A stretch of 9,355 bases of DNA from Elusimicrobia bacterium RIFCSPLOWO2_01_FULL_54_10 (GTDB lineage: Bacteria; Elusimicrobiota; Elusimicrobia; 2-02-FULL-39-32). The position numbers and the translations under genes are program-made. Below are positions 1-7,387 of this stretch, piece after piece. The notes under the pieces are model-generated. The model worked only from the letters and a program-made list of their open reading frames with translations, did no database searches and had not been told where the DNA came from. Within the stretch, counting starts at the first letter, position 1. Each line of letters opens with the position of its first letter. Where the stretch lies: the NCBI GenBank assembly GCA_001799975.1, contig MGUQ01000029.1, positions 575 to 9,929 on the forward strand, read 5' to 3'.

Positions 1-1
1 C

Positions 2-262
2 GGGGAGCTCAGAATCACCGCCGAAGCGGATAACCCCGAAGGACGGGCGCAGCTCTCCATTAAATTCAAGGATTCGGGAACAGGGATCCCGCCTGAAATT
101 AAAAACAAGATTTTTGAGCCGCTGTTTACAACCAAGGCCAAAGGCACGGGCCTGGGCCTGCCCATCTGCGCTTCCATCATTCAAGCGCACAATGGCACGA
201 TTGCGGTGGAAAGCGAAGACGGGAAGGGCGCGGCCTTCACGATCCGGCTGCCGTTGGCATGA
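2..262 (+). CDS. Sensor histidine kinase, C-terminal ATPase end (5' partial)
   Basis: The first 86 codons visible, open at the left edge, encode the end of a GHKL (HATPase_c) domain. In order one sees the G1 box DSGTGIP, an F box (FEPLFTTK) and the G2 box GTGLGL, then the usual closing strands ending in IRLPLA and a TGA at 260-262. The F box followed by TTK and GTGLGL is typical of NtrB/PAS-type orthodox kinases. The N box, phospho-acceptor His and any sensor domain lie outside the window, so the signal is unknown. Only 19 bases separate its stop from the hemerythrin-like gene, suggesting cotranscription with the enzyme operon. Its partner response regulator is not in view. The family call is secure; a regulatory role for this operon is inference. 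Confidence 0.93.
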   Translation, partial: GELRITAEADNPEGRAQLSIKFKDSGTGIPPEIKNKIFEPLFTTKAKGTGLGLPICASIIQAHNGTIAVESEDGKGAAFTIRLPLA

Positions 263-281
263 AAATAAGGAGGAGGAAAGA

Positions 282-665
282 ATGCAAAAAAAGATATTTT
301 CAACCTATTTTGAAACCGACCATGACCGCTTGGACTTGCTGTTTCGACATTTTCAGGCGCACAAGAAGTCTGATTTTCCCAGGGCGAAATCCTACTTTAG
401 AAACTTCTTGCGGGGCTTAAAAAGGCATATCGCCTGGGAATTGGAAAGGATCCATGACAAAGTTCACGCGCAAAACCCGGCAAGCGATGCGGAAGAAGGC
501 GCTCTCTTGGAAATCCTCGGCCAACACAACAGGAAAGAAGAAAGTTTCCTTTATCCGGCCATTGACGAACTGGTGACGGAGCAAGACGCTTCGGACTTGT
601 TTGTTGCAATGGAAGAAATACCGGAAGAAAAGTACATGGCATGCTGCGGGCCGCATGCTCATTAA
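282..665 (+). CDS. Small hemerythrin-like (HHE) protein
   Basis: A 127-residue protein. The ATG at 282 is chosen because AAGGAGGAGG (267-276) sits just upstream; the longer reading from 114 would run through the kinase gene in another frame. Helical HHE-type signatures are visible: H14 in TDHDRLD, H49-x3-E53 in HIAWELE, and H82-x3-E86 in HNRKEESFLYP. This spacing suits a four-helix bundle binding a diiron centre. The set of His ligands looks leaner than in classic hemerythrins, since the usual internal EH motif is not obvious, so the metal site may be unusual. The C-terminus ends in an odd metal-binding-like tail, Cys121-Cys122 followed by His125 and His127. There is no signal peptide, so it should be cytoplasmic. 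Family members bind O2, NO or handle iron. Its place between a sensor kinase and an oxyanion enzyme operon suggests O2 or NO sensing or protection, which is inference. Confidence 0.82.
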   Translation: MQKKIFSTYFETDHDRLDLLFRHFQAHKKSDFPRAKSYFRNFLRGLKRHIAWELERIHDKVHAQNPASDAEEGALLEILGQHNRKEESFLYPAIDELVTEQDASDLFVAMEEIPEEKYMACCGPHAH

Positions 666-691
666 TACGCCAATATTAAGGAGGGTCGTCC

Positions 692-3600
692 ATGAACTTA
701 TTTGAAAAGAAAATAAACCGCAGGGAATTTTTCAGATATGCGGGTACGGGAGCGGCGGCCCTGATGGCTACAGAGCCCCTCTTCGCCCTCCTTAAACCCG
801 TCGTTTCCATCGATAATCCCCTGGATTATTATCCCGAACGCGGTTGGGAGAAGATTTACCGCGACATGGCGAGTTTCGATAGCTGGTTCACGTTCCTCTG
901 CGCGCCCAACGACACCCACAACTGTCTGTTGAAGGCCTACGTTAAGAACGGCGTGGTCATCTATTTGGGACCTTCCTACGGCTACGGGAAGTCGGAGGAC
1001 GTTTACGGCAACAAAGCCTCTCACCGCTGGGACCCTCGCTGCTGTCAGAAGGGGTTGGCGCTCATCCGGAGAATTTACGGGCCGCGCCGGGTGAAATATC
1101 CGTCAGTCCGTAAGGGGTTCAAAGAATGGGTGGATGCGGGGTACCCTCGCGGGGAGAACGGTAAAGTCGATCCGAAATATTTGCAGCGCGGCAAGGAGCC
1201 CTTTGTCCGGGTCAGTTGGGATGAAGTCTTCAAGATCGTTGCCAAAACCATGGACAATGTCGCCAGAACTTATGACGGTGAAAAGGGCGCAGAGAAACTT
1301 TTAGGCCAAGGCTATGATCACGATATGGTGGAAGTGATGCACGGCGCCGGAGTGCAGGTTTTAAAGCATCGCGGCGGCATGCCTCTTCTCGGGGCCACGC
1401 GCATATTCGGGATGAACCGGTTCACCAATTCCCTGGCGCTTTTGGATGCCAATATCCGCGGCGTGGAACCGGAAAAAGCTCTCGGCGGCCGAGTGTGGGA
1501 CAGCTACTCATGGCACACGGATCTGCCTCCCGGACATACCATGACCTGCGGCCACCAAACGATTGAGTTTGATCTGGCCATGGCGGAGCATGCGAACATG
1601 GTAATCTGTTGGGGCATGAACTGGATATCCACCAAAATGCCCGACGCTCATTGGCTCACCGAGGCCCGTCTCAAGGGCACAAAAGTCGTGACGGTAGCCT
1701 GCGAGTATCAGTCCACGTCAAACAAGGCGGACAAAGTCATTGTGGTCCGTCCCGGGTCGGATCCAGCCCTCGCTCTCGGTCTGGCGAATATTATTATGTC
1801 GGAAAATCTTTATGACGTGGATTTTGTGAAAGGCCATACGGATTTGCCCCTGCTGGTTCGTCTCGATACCCTCAAACTTCTGAAACCTGAAGAAGTCATT
1901 CCAGGCTATCACAATAAAGTCTTGCGGAATACCCGCATGCTAAAGGAGGGCGAAAAGCCGGGCCTGCCCATCACTCATGAAAAACAAATTGTGACGGACA
2001 AGTTGCGCCAGGAATGGGGCGATTTTGTGGCCTGGAATACCGAGTCCAAGTCTCTTGAAGCAGTCACCCGTGACGACGCCGCCACCGCAAAGACCTGGGC
2101 TCTGGAAGGGAAATTTACGGTAAAAACTCTTGATGGAAAAGAGGTGAAGGTTCGGCCCGTGTTTGACCTTATTAAGGAACATGCCAGCCATTTTACGCCG
2201 GAAGCGGTGGCCGAGCTTTGCCACGTTGACAAGGACGCTGTCCTCTGGCTTGCCAGGGAAATTGCAAAAAATAAAACCAAAACCTTGATCGCCATCGGAA
2301 TGGGACCCAATCATTTCTATAACAACGACCTGAAAGACCGCCTGACATTTTTGGTCTGCGCCCTTACCAAAAACATCGGGTTTCCCGGCGGGAATATCGG
2401 TTCCTATGCCGGCAACTACCGAGGCGCCTATTTTAACGGACTGCCGACCTATTTGCTGGAAGATCCGTTCCATCCGGAGCTTGATCCAAAGAAAACTCCA
2501 AAAACAAAATACTATGCAAAATACGAATCCGCTCACTACTTTAACTATGGTGATCGCCCCCTGCGCATCGGCAACAAGAATTTCACAGGAAAAACTCACA
2601 TGCCCACCCCCACAAAAACCATGTGGTTCTCTAATGGAAATTCCATTCTCGGAAACCTGAAGTGGCATCATGACGTGGTGATGAACACTCTGCCCAAAAT
2701 CGAGATGATTATTGCCACGGACTGGTGGTGGACTGCGTCTTGTGAATATTCCGACATTGCCTTTGGCGTGGATTCCTGGGGCGAATTCAAGTTTCCTGAT
2801 ATGACTGCGGCTGTGACCAATCCTTTCTTTCAGATGTTTCCCAAAACACCCTTAAAACGTCTTCACGATACGCGCGGCGACATCGAAGTTCTGGCCGGAG
2901 TGGGAAAGGCCCTGGCCGAGGTGACGGGCGACACCCGTTTCATCGATTACTGGAAGTTTGTCCACGAAGATAATGTTGAGGTCTACATGCAGCGGATTGC
3001 GGATAATTCAACCGCCCTCAAAGGATATAACATTAAAGAAGTTCACGAGAATGCAAAAAAAGGCATTCCGGCTCTTCTGATGACGCGCACCTATCCCAAA
3101 TACATGGGCCACGAGCAATCGGTTGAAAAAGAGGCCCATTACACCAAATCCGGACGTATGGAATTCTACCGTGATGAAGATGAGTTCATTGAGTATGGAG
3201 AAAATATCCCCGTGCATCGCGAGCCGGTGGACGGGACTCACTACGAACCCAACGTCATCGTTTGCGGAACGAAAGATTTGATCCGGCCTAAGCAGCTTAA
3301 GGATTACGGGATCATGAAGGACGATCTCGGCACGGAAACGCGTCAGGTGAGAAACGTCATATACAGCCCGACCGAAGTCATCAAGACGGCGCATCCTTTG
3401 AGAGCCCAGGGGTTCACGCACATTTATATCACGCCAAAGTTCCGCCACGGCGCTCACACCACGCCGGTGGACGTGGATTTGATCTCCGTGTGGTTTGGGC
3501 CATTCGGTGATTTTTACAGGCGCGACAAGCGTATGCCATGGGTTGGTGAAGGGTACGTGGACTTAAATCCTGATGATGCGAAAGCATTGGGTCTTGAAGA

Positions 3601-4126
3601 TGGTGATTACGTCCATGTCGACGCCGATCCATCGGACAGGCCATTTCGCGGCTGGCAGAAAAAGCCCGAGGATTACAAAATTCACCGTTCCCTGATGAGG
3701 GTACGCCATTACCAGGGACTGCCGCACGGCGTCGCGCGAAGCTGGTTTCACATGTATGTGGCCACTTACGGTTCGGTCGAAGGGCACGAGAAAAACGCCG
3801 ACAAGCTTGCCCGCAACCCGCGCACGGGATATCAGGCCATGTTCCGCTACGGCTCGCATCAATCCGCGACAAGGGCTTGGCTGAAACCCACCCTGCAGAC
3901 GGACAGCCTGGCGCGCAAAGATATGTTCGGGCAAACCATCGGTAAAGGATTTGCCGCCGACATTCATTGCACCACGGGCGCTCCCAAAGAATCTTATGTG
4001 CGTATCGAGAAGGCCGAACCGGGCGGCGTTGAGAACGCTCTCTGGCGACCGGCTCTTCTCGGGTACAGGCCCGGATATGAGAACGAAATGATGAAAAAAT
4101 ATTTAAAGGGAGGCTTCTATGCCTAA
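692..4126 (+). CDS. nxrA: Periplasmic Mo-bisMGD oxidoreductase alpha subunit, NXR/NAR type
   Basis: A 1144-residue catalytic subunit of the type II DMSO reductase family, close to the length I recall for Nitrospira NxrA. The ATG follows AAGGAGGG (678-685). The N-terminus has a Tat signal: N-R10-R11-E-F-F, then a hydrophobic run to about residue 34. The FS0 cluster motif is C70-x3-D74-x3-C78 with C117/C118 downstream, where NarG has His-Cys-Cys-Cys; this Cys/Asp form is what I associate with the Nitrospira/anammox NXR clade. TDLPPG at 276-281 gives D277, the expected Asp ligand of Mo in type II enzymes, followed by the family blocks around CWGMNW and MPDAHW. The C-terminal part around 950-1060 contains the MopB cofactor-binding barrel. 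The expected reaction is nitrite + H2O to nitrate + 2e- + 2H+, or the reverse. Nitrate reductase, (per)chlorate or selenate reductase activity is not excluded. The gene overlaps the beta gene by 8 bases. Confidence 0.8.
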   Translation: MNLFEKKINRREFFRYAGTGAAALMATEPLFALLKPVVSIDNPLDYYPERGWEKIYRDMASFDSWFTFLCAPNDTHNCLLKAYVKNGVVIYLGPSYGYGKSEDVYGNKASHRWDPRCCQKGLALIRRIYGPRRVKYPSVRKGFKEWVDAGYPRGENGKVDPKYLQRGKEPFVRVSWDEVFKIVAKTMDNVARTYDGEKGAEKLLGQGYDHDMVEVMHGAGVQVLKHRGGMPLLGATRIFGMNRFTNSLALLDANIRGVEPEKALGGRVWDSYSWHTDLPPGHTMTCGHQTIEFDLAMAEHANMVICWGMNWISTKMPDAHWLTEARLKGTKVVTVACEYQSTSNKADKVIVVRPGSDPALALGLANIIMSENLYDVDFVKGHTDLPLLVRLDTLKLLKPEEVIPGYHNKVLRNTRMLKEGEKPGLPITHEKQIVTDKLRQEWGDFVAWNTESKSLEAVTRDDAATAKTWALEGKFTVKTLDGKEVKVRPVFDLIKEHASHFTPEAVAELCHVDKDAVLWLAREIAKNKTKTLIAIGMGPNHFYNNDLKDRLTFLVCALTKNIGFPGGNIGSYAGNYRGAYFNGLPTYLLEDPFHPELDPKKTPKTKYYAKYESAHYFNYGDRPLRIGNKNFTGKTHMPTPTKTMWFSNGNSILGNLKWHHDVVMNTLPKIEMIIATDWWWTASCEYSDIAFGVDSWGEFKFPDMTAAVTNPFFQMFPKTPLKRLHDTRGDIEVLAGVGKALAEVTGDTRFIDYWKFVHEDNVEVYMQRIADNSTALKGYNIKEVHENAKKGIPALLMTRTYPKYMGHEQSVEKEAHYTKSGRMEFYRDEDEFIEYGENIPVHREPVDGTHYEPNVIVCGTKDLIRPKQLKDYGIMKDDLGTETRQVRNVIYSPTEVIKTAHPLRAQGFTHIYITPKFRHGAHTTPVDVDLISVWFGPFGDFYRRDKRMPWVGEGYVDLNPDDAKALGLEDGDYVHVDADPSDRPFRGWQKKPEDYKIHRSLMRVRHYQGLPHGVARSWFHMYVATYGSVEGHEKNADKLARNPRTGYQAMFRYGSHQSATRAWLKPTLQTDSLARKDMFGQTIGKGFAADIHCTTGAPKESYVRIEKAEPGGVENALWRPALLGYRPGYENEMMKKYLKGGFYA

Positions 4127-5237
4127 GGTAAAAAACTGGCAGATCGGCCGCGAGCAGTTCTACAAATACGAAGGGAAGCTCCCCAAGAAGCAGATTGCCT
4201 ATGTCTTTGACACCAACAAGTGCATCGCATGCCAAACCTGCACGATCGCCTGCAAAACGACATGGACCTCGGGCAAAGGGGAAGAGTATATGTTCTGGAA
4301 CAACGTGGAAACCAAACCCCATGGTTTTTATCCTCTCGGCTGGGACGTTCAGGGTTTGGGAAAAATCGGGCCCGGCAACTGGACGAACGGAGTTTATCTG
4401 GGGAAGACGGTGTTTGAAGCCGCTAAGGAAGGTGAAGAGGTTGCCGGTTATCTTCCCCACGAGGAAGATTGGTCTCATCCCAACATGGGAGAAGATGAGC
4501 TTTCCAGTAAAATTGAGGACCGAGCAAGTTATGAACTGCCGCATTCTTCCTGGATGTTTTATCTGGCCCGCATCTGCAATCACTGTACGAACCCGGCTTG
4601 TCTCGCCGCCTGTCCGCGCAAAGCCATTTACAAAAGGCCGGAAGACGGCATTGTTCTCATCGATCAGGACCGCTGCAACGGTTACCAAAAGTGCGTGGCC
4701 GCCTGCCCCTACAAAAAACCCATGTTCAATCCGCAGACGGGAAAATCGGAAAAATGTATCGCCTGCTATCCCCTGATCGAAAAGGGCATCGCTCCCCGCT
4801 GCGTGCAAACCTGCATCGGGAAAATCCGCATGACCGGGTTCATCAACCAGCCGGAAAAAGCCGATGAAGACAACCCCATGGATTATCTGGTTCATGTGGC
4901 CAAAGTCGCGCTGCCTCTTTATCCGCAGTTTGGAACGGGACCCAACGTTTATTACATTCCGCCCATTCACGTGACTCATGAATATCTGCACCAGATCTTC
5001 GGACCCGGCACAGATCATGCCGTCGAAACCTATAAAAAACGTTCTGAGAAACTGGTCGGACTCCTGACCCTGTTCGGATCAACCGATCATTGGGTGGACA
5101 AATTCAAAGTCGAAAACGGCCAGGCTACGGGATATCAGAACGGTCAGGAGTTGGTCACTGTACCTGTGAAAGAACCTCTTGTGTTTCGGGCGATGAGAGA
5201 TAAAGAGCGTAATGTTACCCGGCAGAGCGTAACGTAA
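4119..5237 (+). CDS. nxrB: Four-cluster Fe-S electron-transfer beta subunit, NXR/NAR type
   Basis: A 372-residue NarH/NxrB-type subunit carrying electrons between the alpha active site and the heme subunit. Four cysteine groups are visible: C35-C38-C41-C45, C153-C156-C161-C165, C186-C192-C196, and C213-C216-C228-C232. In the third group Tyr189 replaces the second Cys (CNGYQKC), the position where NarH has Trp, predicting one [3Fe-4S] and three [4Fe-4S] clusters. The blocks EYM-WNNVETKP, RICNHCTNPACLAACPRKA and YKRPEDGIVLIDQ match Nitrospira NxrB as I remember it. The protein is some tens of residues shorter than that homologue (about 430), with a shorter stretch before the second cluster group and a shorter C-terminal half. 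There is no signal peptide, so it is expected to be carried through Tat with alpha. AAGGGAGG (4106-4113) precedes the ATG, which lies inside the alpha gene's end, implying translational coupling. Confidence 0.88.
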   Translation: MPKVKNWQIGREQFYKYEGKLPKKQIAYVFDTNKCIACQTCTIACKTTWTSGKGEEYMFWNNVETKPHGFYPLGWDVQGLGKIGPGNWTNGVYLGKTVFEAAKEGEEVAGYLPHEEDWSHPNMGEDELSSKIEDRASYELPHSSWMFYLARICNHCTNPACLAACPRKAIYKRPEDGIVLIDQDRCNGYQKCVAACPYKKPMFNPQTGKSEKCIACYPLIEKGIAPRCVQTCIGKIRMTGFINQPEKADEDNPMDYLVHVAKVALPLYPQFGTGPNVYYIPPIHVTHEYLHQIFGPGTDHAVETYKKRSEKLVGLLTLFGSTDHWVDKFKVENGQATGYQNGQELVTVPVKEPLVFRAMRDKERNVTRQSVT

Positions 5238-5249
5238 GGGAGGTTCAAT

Positions 5250-5909
5250 ATGAATAATCCTGCATTGTCCCTGAAACAATCCTTCGTTCTGCATTTTCTC
5301 GCGGAAGCCTTCCAAAATCCTGATGCGCTTTGGGAGAAACGGTTTGTCTCCCTCTACGGAGACGCTCTCAAAGACGGTATTGAACTGCCGGCCTTCGACA
5401 TTGAGAATTTAAGGGAGGAACACTTCCGACTGTTCGGTTCGGCGCCGACCTGTCCCATGGAGTTGACTCTGCACCTGGCGGAAAATCCTTTCGAGCAGGC
5501 CCGCATGATGGCTCATATGGCCGGCTTTTACAGGGCTTTCGGTTTGGAACACGGAGAGGGCGAGCGGTCCGACAATTTAAGCGTTGCCCTGTCCTTTCTA
5601 TCTTTTCTGACTCTGAAGGAGCAAAATGCCGCCGATCGCCACATGGATGAAGCGAAGGAGATCACTTCAAAAGCGATCACGGATTTCGCGCGGGAATTTC
5701 TTTCGCCCGGCGTCGCGGCTTTTACCGGGAAACTCGCCAACCTGACGTCGAACGCTTTTTATTTGGCCCTGGCGGAAATTCTCCGGCGGGAAATTTTCGC
5801 CATTCAAGAGCCCCCCGCGGAGATCGTTTCCAACTGGGAGCCCAGGTCCAGCGAACTGGACGAAGGAGAGATATCATGCGGAAACTTAAATATTCCCTTG
5901 CAGTCGTAA
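5250..5909 (+). CDS. TorD/NarJ-family molybdoenzyme maturation chaperone
   Basis: A 219-residue, mainly helical cytoplasmic protein. Family signs are E-x2-RLF near residues 57-62 (EEHFRLFG), C68-P-M-E71, the helix M-A-GFYRAFGLE (90-100), and E-R-x-D-NLSVALSFLSFL (105-120), the usual core of TorD/DmsD/NarJ chaperones. Members bind the apo alpha subunit or its Tat signal, hold it until Mo-bisMGD and FS0 are inserted, and prevent premature export. Its position between beta and gamma genes matches the chaperone place in NXR, (per)chlorate, selenate and ethylbenzene dehydrogenase clusters. AAGGGAGG (5236-5243) overlaps the beta stop codon, 12 bases before this ATG. The last 34 bases overlap the next gene, so the tail after about residue 208 is read from sequence that also encodes the gamma signal peptide. 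That tail is unlikely to be part of the conserved fold. Confidence 0.88.
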   Translation: MNNPALSLKQSFVLHFLAEAFQNPDALWEKRFVSLYGDALKDGIELPAFDIENLREEHFRLFGSAPTCPMELTLHLAENPFEQARMMAHMAGFYRAFGLEHGEGERSDNLSVALSFLSFLTLKEQNAADRHMDEAKEITSKAITDFAREFLSPGVAAFTGKLANLTSNAFYLALAEILRREIFAIQEPPAEIVSNWEPRSSELDEGEISCGNLNIPLQS

Positions 5910-6961
5910 TCTTTTCCGTTGCCGTGGCGAACGGCGCGGAAATTTTTGTTCGGTCCAATGAGGTCAAGAAAATTTCCATGGACCCCTTCGACAAGGCCTG
6001 GAAGAAAGCCGCTTCATCGGCGGTGACTCTGATTCCCCAGACTTTCACCGTGCCCCACGGCGGCGGTTCCGTAAAGTTCGTGGAAGTCAAAAGTTTTTTT
6101 ACTATGACAGATCTCTATGTCCGCTTAACTTGGGATGATAATTCTCGGAACGCTGCGCATGATTTTGGAGGGCGTTTTTCCGACGGATGCGCTCTGCAGT
6201 TTCCGGTTGAAGAGGGGATTTTGCCCTCTCCCTTTATGGGAGAAGATGGTCGCCCCGTCAACATCTGGCATTGGCGCGCCGCCAACAGTGAGGATAACCG
6301 TTACGAGAAAGCATATTCTGACTATCATCGGCCTGGCGCAATAGAGGAGCACGTTTTCTTCTCCACCAAACCCGCCCGGAGTCTCTATGCCGAGGGTTTC
6401 GGCACGCTCACTACAGGACAAGTTCAGGATGTGCTTGCCGCCGGTGTTTGGAAGGACGGTCGCTGGAGTGTGGTGTTCAAGCGCGCTTTAACTTCCCAAG
6501 AGGGAACGGCATTTATAAAGAACTCTTTAACCCCAATCGCTTTTGCTGTTTGGGATGGCGAGGATCAGGAGCGGGATGGCGCTAAATCACTTTCCCTTTG
6601 GCAGACGCTCATTCTGGGCGAGGCAAAGCCGGAGGAACTCAGGACGCCGGAGGTAAGGGGCGAGAGGATATTTGGTCGTTATGGTTGCGCCACCTGTCAT
6701 GGGCCGGCTGGAAGAGGCGGAGTAAAAAATCTCAACGCCCAGGGCGGGGAAGTTCCGCCAATTTATAAAGTCAGAGAGGGTTTTACGGAAGCGGAGGTGG
6801 AACAGGTGATCCGTCTGGGCCGCCGTTCCGTTCCGGAAGACGCGAACGCTCCCATGCCGTCGCTCCGCATGAATAACTGGGGTTTAGTAATGAGCGAGGA
6901 AGAACTGCATGATCTGGTCAAATATCTTTGGACCCTCGCTCCCAAAGGCGAGGAGTGGTGA
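5876..6961 (+). CDS. nxrC: Gamma-like heme b subunit fused to C-terminal cytochrome c
   Basis: A 361-residue exported protein. AAGGAGAG (5863-5870) precedes the ATG. The first 21 residues form a Sec signal (K-rich start, hydrophobic core, cleavage after ANGA). Residues about 22-250 look like the ethylbenzene-dehydrogenase-related heme b domain found in gamma subunits of type II enzymes: WDD near 86-88, D103-G-C-A-L-Q-F, M121 before NIWHWRA, and DGAK237SLSLW. M121 and K237 are the best candidates for the Met/Lys axial ligands known from EbdC. Residues about 258-357 form a class I cytochrome c with C271-x2-C274-H275, and M327 or M332 as sixth ligand. The protein should take or give electrons at beta and pass them through heme b to heme c in one chain, replacing the NarI membrane anchor. 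The gene symbol is by position and analogy, and is the least sure of the three subunits. Confidence 0.83.
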   Translation: MRKLKYSLAVVIFSVAVANGAEIFVRSNEVKKISMDPFDKAWKKAASSAVTLIPQTFTVPHGGGSVKFVEVKSFFTMTDLYVRLTWDDNSRNAAHDFGGRFSDGCALQFPVEEGILPSPFMGEDGRPVNIWHWRAANSEDNRYEKAYSDYHRPGAIEEHVFFSTKPARSLYAEGFGTLTTGQVQDVLAAGVWKDGRWSVVFKRALTSQEGTAFIKNSLTPIAFAVWDGEDQERDGAKSLSLWQTLILGEAKPEELRTPEVRGERIFGRYGCATCHGPAGRGGVKNLNAQGGEVPPIYKVREGFTEAEVEQVIRLGRRSVPEDANAPMPSLRMNNWGLVMSEEELHDLVKYLWTLAPKGEEW

Positions 6962-6993
6962 TGTGAGAATTTTCATAATGAGGAGGTGTTGTA

Positions 6994-7206
6994 ATGTTGC
7001 CTAACATAGGGTTTGGTGAGCTGGTTGTCATCCTGGGAATCGCGCTCTTGCTTTTTGGGGCCAAAAGGTTACCGGAAATTGCGCAGGGAATGGGACGGTC
7101 TGTGCAGGCATTCAAAAAAGGACTACGGGATACCATGAGCGAAGTGGAGGAAACAAAAACCGCGGCTTTGCCGCAAGATCAGAAGTTAGACCATAAGCAA
7201 GTCTAA
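6994..7206 (+). CDS. tatA: TatA/TatE-type twin-arginine translocase component (copy 1)
   Basis: A 70-residue protein starting MLPNIGFGEL, with one membrane helix (about 8-21), the FG hinge F22-G23-A-K-R-L-P, and an amphipathic helix EIAQGMGRSVQAFKKGL, followed by an acidic/polar tail ending near DHKQV. This is the complete TatA pattern. TatA oligomers form the channel through which folded proteins with RR signals cross the inner membrane. AGGAGGTG (6981-6988) gives a strong ribosome site, and the gap to the gamma gene is 32 bases, so it probably ends the enzyme operon. The obvious local client is the RR-bearing alpha subunit with its beta partner. No tatB or tatC is seen in the window. TatA versus TatB is decided by the short tail and the lack of the TatB-type Glu after the hinge, which is fairly safe. 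Confidence 0.93.
   Translation: MLPNIGFGELVVILGIALLLFGAKRLPEIAQGMGRSVQAFKKGLRDTMSEVEETKTAALPQDQKLDHKQV
7168..7197 (+). promoter_or_regulatory. Possible sigma70-type promoter for the riboswitch leader
   Basis: TTGCCG (7168-7173) and CATAAG (7192-7197) are separated by 18 bases and each match four of six consensus positions. Transcription would begin near 7205, just upstream of the structured leader at 7225. It lies inside the end of the first tatA gene. The evidence is weak, and the leader could equally be reached by readthrough from the upstream operon. Confidence 0.25.
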
Positions 7207-7224
7207 GAAATTCGAGCAGTTAGA

Positions 7225-7347
7225 TTCTCCGAGCTTGAAGACCTAAGGCTGAAAAGCTAAGGCTCTCAAGCCGCAAGGGTAAGGCGCGAAAGCGCTTTGC
7301 CTCTCGATTCTCCGGATTTTAGTCCGGAGGTCACTTGGAAAGGAGAA
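7225..7347 (+). promoter_or_regulatory. Structured riboswitch aptamer, probably Moco (molybdenum cofactor) class
   Basis: The RNA can be folded by eye. P1 pairs TTCTCC (7225-7230) with GGAGAA (7342-7347). Hairpin A (7233-7271) has outer stem GCTTGA/TCAAGC and a GAAA cap at 7251-7254. Inside it, CCUAAG (7242-7247) faces UAAGG (7258-7262), one base from the 11-nt GAAA-tetraloop receptor CCUAAG/UAUGG. Hairpin B (7278-7301) is a ten-pair stem with a GAAA tetraloop (7288-7291) that could dock there. Hairpin C pairs 7310-7316 with 7323-7329. From memory, the E. coli moaA leader shares GCC-x-C-x-AGGGYRAAG, the return arm CUUYGCCUCYCG, and GGAAAGG (here 7337-7343), and Moco RNAs use a tetraloop-receptor contact. 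The neighbourhood (Mo enzyme, moaC, probable moaD) agrees. A known covariance model could not be run. An aptamer of another class or a new class remains possible. Confidence 0.62.
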
Positions 7348-7387
7348 GCGGGGTTCGTGCTGAACCAGGCGCTTTTCATTCAAGTGA
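7331..7387 (+). promoter_or_regulatory. Antiterminator conformation of the leader
   Basis: Three nested complementary segments could form one long hairpin: 7331-7337 (TCACTTG) with 7381-7387 (CAAGTGA), 7343-7350 (GAGAAGCG) with 7370-7377 (CGCTTTTC, one G-U pair), and 7352-7356 (GGTTC) with 7362-7366 (GAACC). This fold uses the 3' arm of P1 and the 5' arm of the terminator, so it excludes both. That arrangement implies an OFF switch: ligand stabilises P1, frees the terminator and stops transcription. The pairings are read directly; the switching logic is inferred. Confidence 0.65.

Noticed and set aside
193..206. TGGCAC followed by TTGC resembling a sigma54 site
   Set aside because: Only two bases separate the elements instead of about five, and it lies inside the kinase coding region.
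114..281. An upstream extension of the hemerythrin-like frame
   Set aside because: It reads Arg/Pro-rich sequence across the kinase gene in another frame; the strong ribosome site at 267-276 fixes the start at 282.
1940..2671. Minus-strand open frame of 243 codons inside alpha
   Set aside because: It is antisense to conserved alpha sequence, with no family motif or convincing ribosome site.
3429..5018. Long minus-strand open frame of 529 codons opposite alpha and beta
   Set aside because: It runs antisense to two clearly conserved genes, shows no recognisable domain and has composition typical of a shadow frame.
7243..7264. Direct repeat CTAAGGCT (7243-7250 and 7257-7264) as an operator or repeat element
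   Set aside because: Both copies fall in the two arms of hairpin A and are explained by the receptor and stem structure of the RNA.
7225..7347. Cyclic-di-GMP/cGAMP, cobalamin, Mg2+, fluoride or glycine riboswitch
   Set aside because: The conserved core sequences of these classes, as I remember them, were not found; the Moco-type blocks fit better.
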